Assembly (NCBI GenBank): GCA_949285905.1 | Contig: CASDZV010000020.1 | Location: 1 to 52,087, forward strand | DNA length: 52,087 nucleotides | Reading direction: 5' to 3' | Source: an uncultured Spirochaetales bacterium | GTDB lineage: Bacteria > Spirochaetota > Spirochaetia > Sphaerochaetales > Sphaerochaetaceae | In this document: in pieces, positions 51,395 to 52,087 of the stretch | Layout of the letters: each line of letters starts with the position of its first letter | How positions within the stretch are numbered: position 1 is the first letter of the stretch | Program-made: the position numbers and the translations under genes | The notes under the pieces: generated by a model | Told to the model about the DNA's origin: nothing | What the model saw: only the letters and a program-made list of their open reading frames with translations | Databases searched by the model: none

Positions 51395-52087
51395 TCAGAG
51401 AAGCATTCCGTTCTGGATGCTCTGCACATCACCAAGCTGCAGACCTGTGAGTTCCGCAATCTTTGAAAGCGTGAAAGACCCTTCCTTGATAAGATTCTTT
51501 GCAGTCTCCCTGCGGCTTGCCGCCGCACCTTCTTTCCTTCCGGTTTCAAGACCTGTCCTGATTCCCTCATCCCTTCCTTCATTGTAGGTTTCCACGAATT
51601 CGTTTCCCATTCTCTCTATCCCTTCCTCTTTCTCCTTGAAATACCTCACCTTCCAGCTGAGCTCATTATAATGCATCTCTGCCGGATCGGCACACTTCAT
51701 ATCATGCACAAGATCCCCCAGCTCCGTCCCTTCCTCCGCCCTGTCCATGCCCAGATAGACAATGTGGGTGCCGTCGCCGAGCTTCTCTTGCGTTTCCTCC
51801 TCTCTCCGCTCGAACCTATGCAGCGCCTTCCCGTCACCTATGGCATCCCGGGAGGTGAGGAATATGACATATGTCTCAGGAAGCTCCTCATATGCCTTCC
51901 CGGCCCTCAGCGTGTGCGTGTCGATTATCGCGCTATAGTATCTTGCTCTCCGGGGGGAGGCATCCTGCGGGTTGCTCTGCATCTCTATGTTGTACAGGTT
52001 CCCTTCCTCATCCTCCGCAAGCGCATCAAGCCTCGACCCCTTCCTCTCCAGCGTTCCCATCCATCTCTGCATCTCTATCCGTCTGAC
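51395..52087 (-). CDS. Rpn/PD-(D/E)XK nuclease-family protein, 5' end outside window
   Basis: The frame is open to the window edge (VRRIEMQRW), so the N-terminus is missing. The catalytic core can be read: Asp in LDALAEDEEG, then YNIEMQ, the D...ExQ pattern of the PD-(D/E)XK fold in this family. The next part matches the left-edge gene (GDGTHIVYL, TELG, C.DP..M.Y). The repeat region is short here: EGIRTGLETGRKEG. The C-terminal GDVQSIQNGM is shared. Family members are called transposases in databases but act as nucleases. Copy number elsewhere in the genome could be high. Confidence 0.85.
   Translation of the reverse strand, partial: VRRIEMQRWMGTLERKGSRLDALAEDEEGNLYNIEMQSNPQDASPRRARYYSAIIDTHTLRAGKAYEELPETYVIFLTSRDAIGDGKALHRFERREEETQEKLGDGTHIVYLGMDRAEEGTELGDLVHDMKCADPAEMHYNELSWKVRYFKEKEEGIERMGNEFVETYNEGRDEGIRTGLETGRKEGAAASRRETAKNLIKEGSFTLSKIAELTGLQLGDVQSIQNGMLL

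Overview
The window looks like a chromosomal segment of a host-associated spirochaete. This is an inference from the abundance of lipoproteins and small outer-membrane barrels, a KEVPVE-repeat membrane protein, LicD proteins, and a 2-aminoethylphosphonate (AEP) pathway of the kind studied in Treponema. It is gene-dense, with no gap above about 190 bases. No tRNA, rRNA, CRISPR array or intact insertion sequence was seen. Both edges cut through Rpn/PD-(D/E)XK-nuclease-family genes that point inward at each other.

Region 0.5-13.6 kb is an envelope and glycolipid region. It holds two MGDG-synthase-like glycosyltransferases, a GT4 glycosyltransferase, an MMPL/RND exporter, two lipoproteins, small barrels and a Wzx-type flippase. 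One lipoprotein carries the catalytic pattern of a GT80-type bacterial sialyltransferase. Region 13.6-23.4 kb is a glycan-decoration locus with two pyruvyl-transferase-family proteins, a capsular glycosyltransferase, three LicD phosphotransferases, and two copies each of an IspD/TarI-like cytidylyltransferase and an extended SDR. The stretch from roughly 13 to 19 kb is visibly AT-rich, and one gene in it has a C9 tract. Region 23.4-28.7 kb carries two large divergent Wzi-like barrels, a small barrel and a lipoprotein metallophosphatase. An orphan RmlB-like dehydratase and a KEVPVE-repeat membrane protein follow.

Region 31.4-35.9 kb is a complete CMP-AEP operon: a PntC-like cytidylyltransferase with a winged-helix N-terminus, AEP transaminase, PEP mutase with an N-terminal nucleotidyltransferase domain, and phosphonopyruvate decarboxylase. 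CMP-AEP and CDP-polyols are both plausible donors for the LicD proteins, so the two loci may serve one surface glycan.

Region 35.9-51.3 kb is mainly housekeeping: TsaC, DUF1015, thiamine pyrophosphokinase, a cytoplasmic pectinesterase-like protein, HtrA, UvrB, a caspase-like lipoprotein with a small barrel partner, a TPP-riboswitch-controlled thiBPQ operon, an NAD(P)HX repair enzyme, a Nudix hydrolase and IlvE. All functions are assigned by reading motifs, with no database search.
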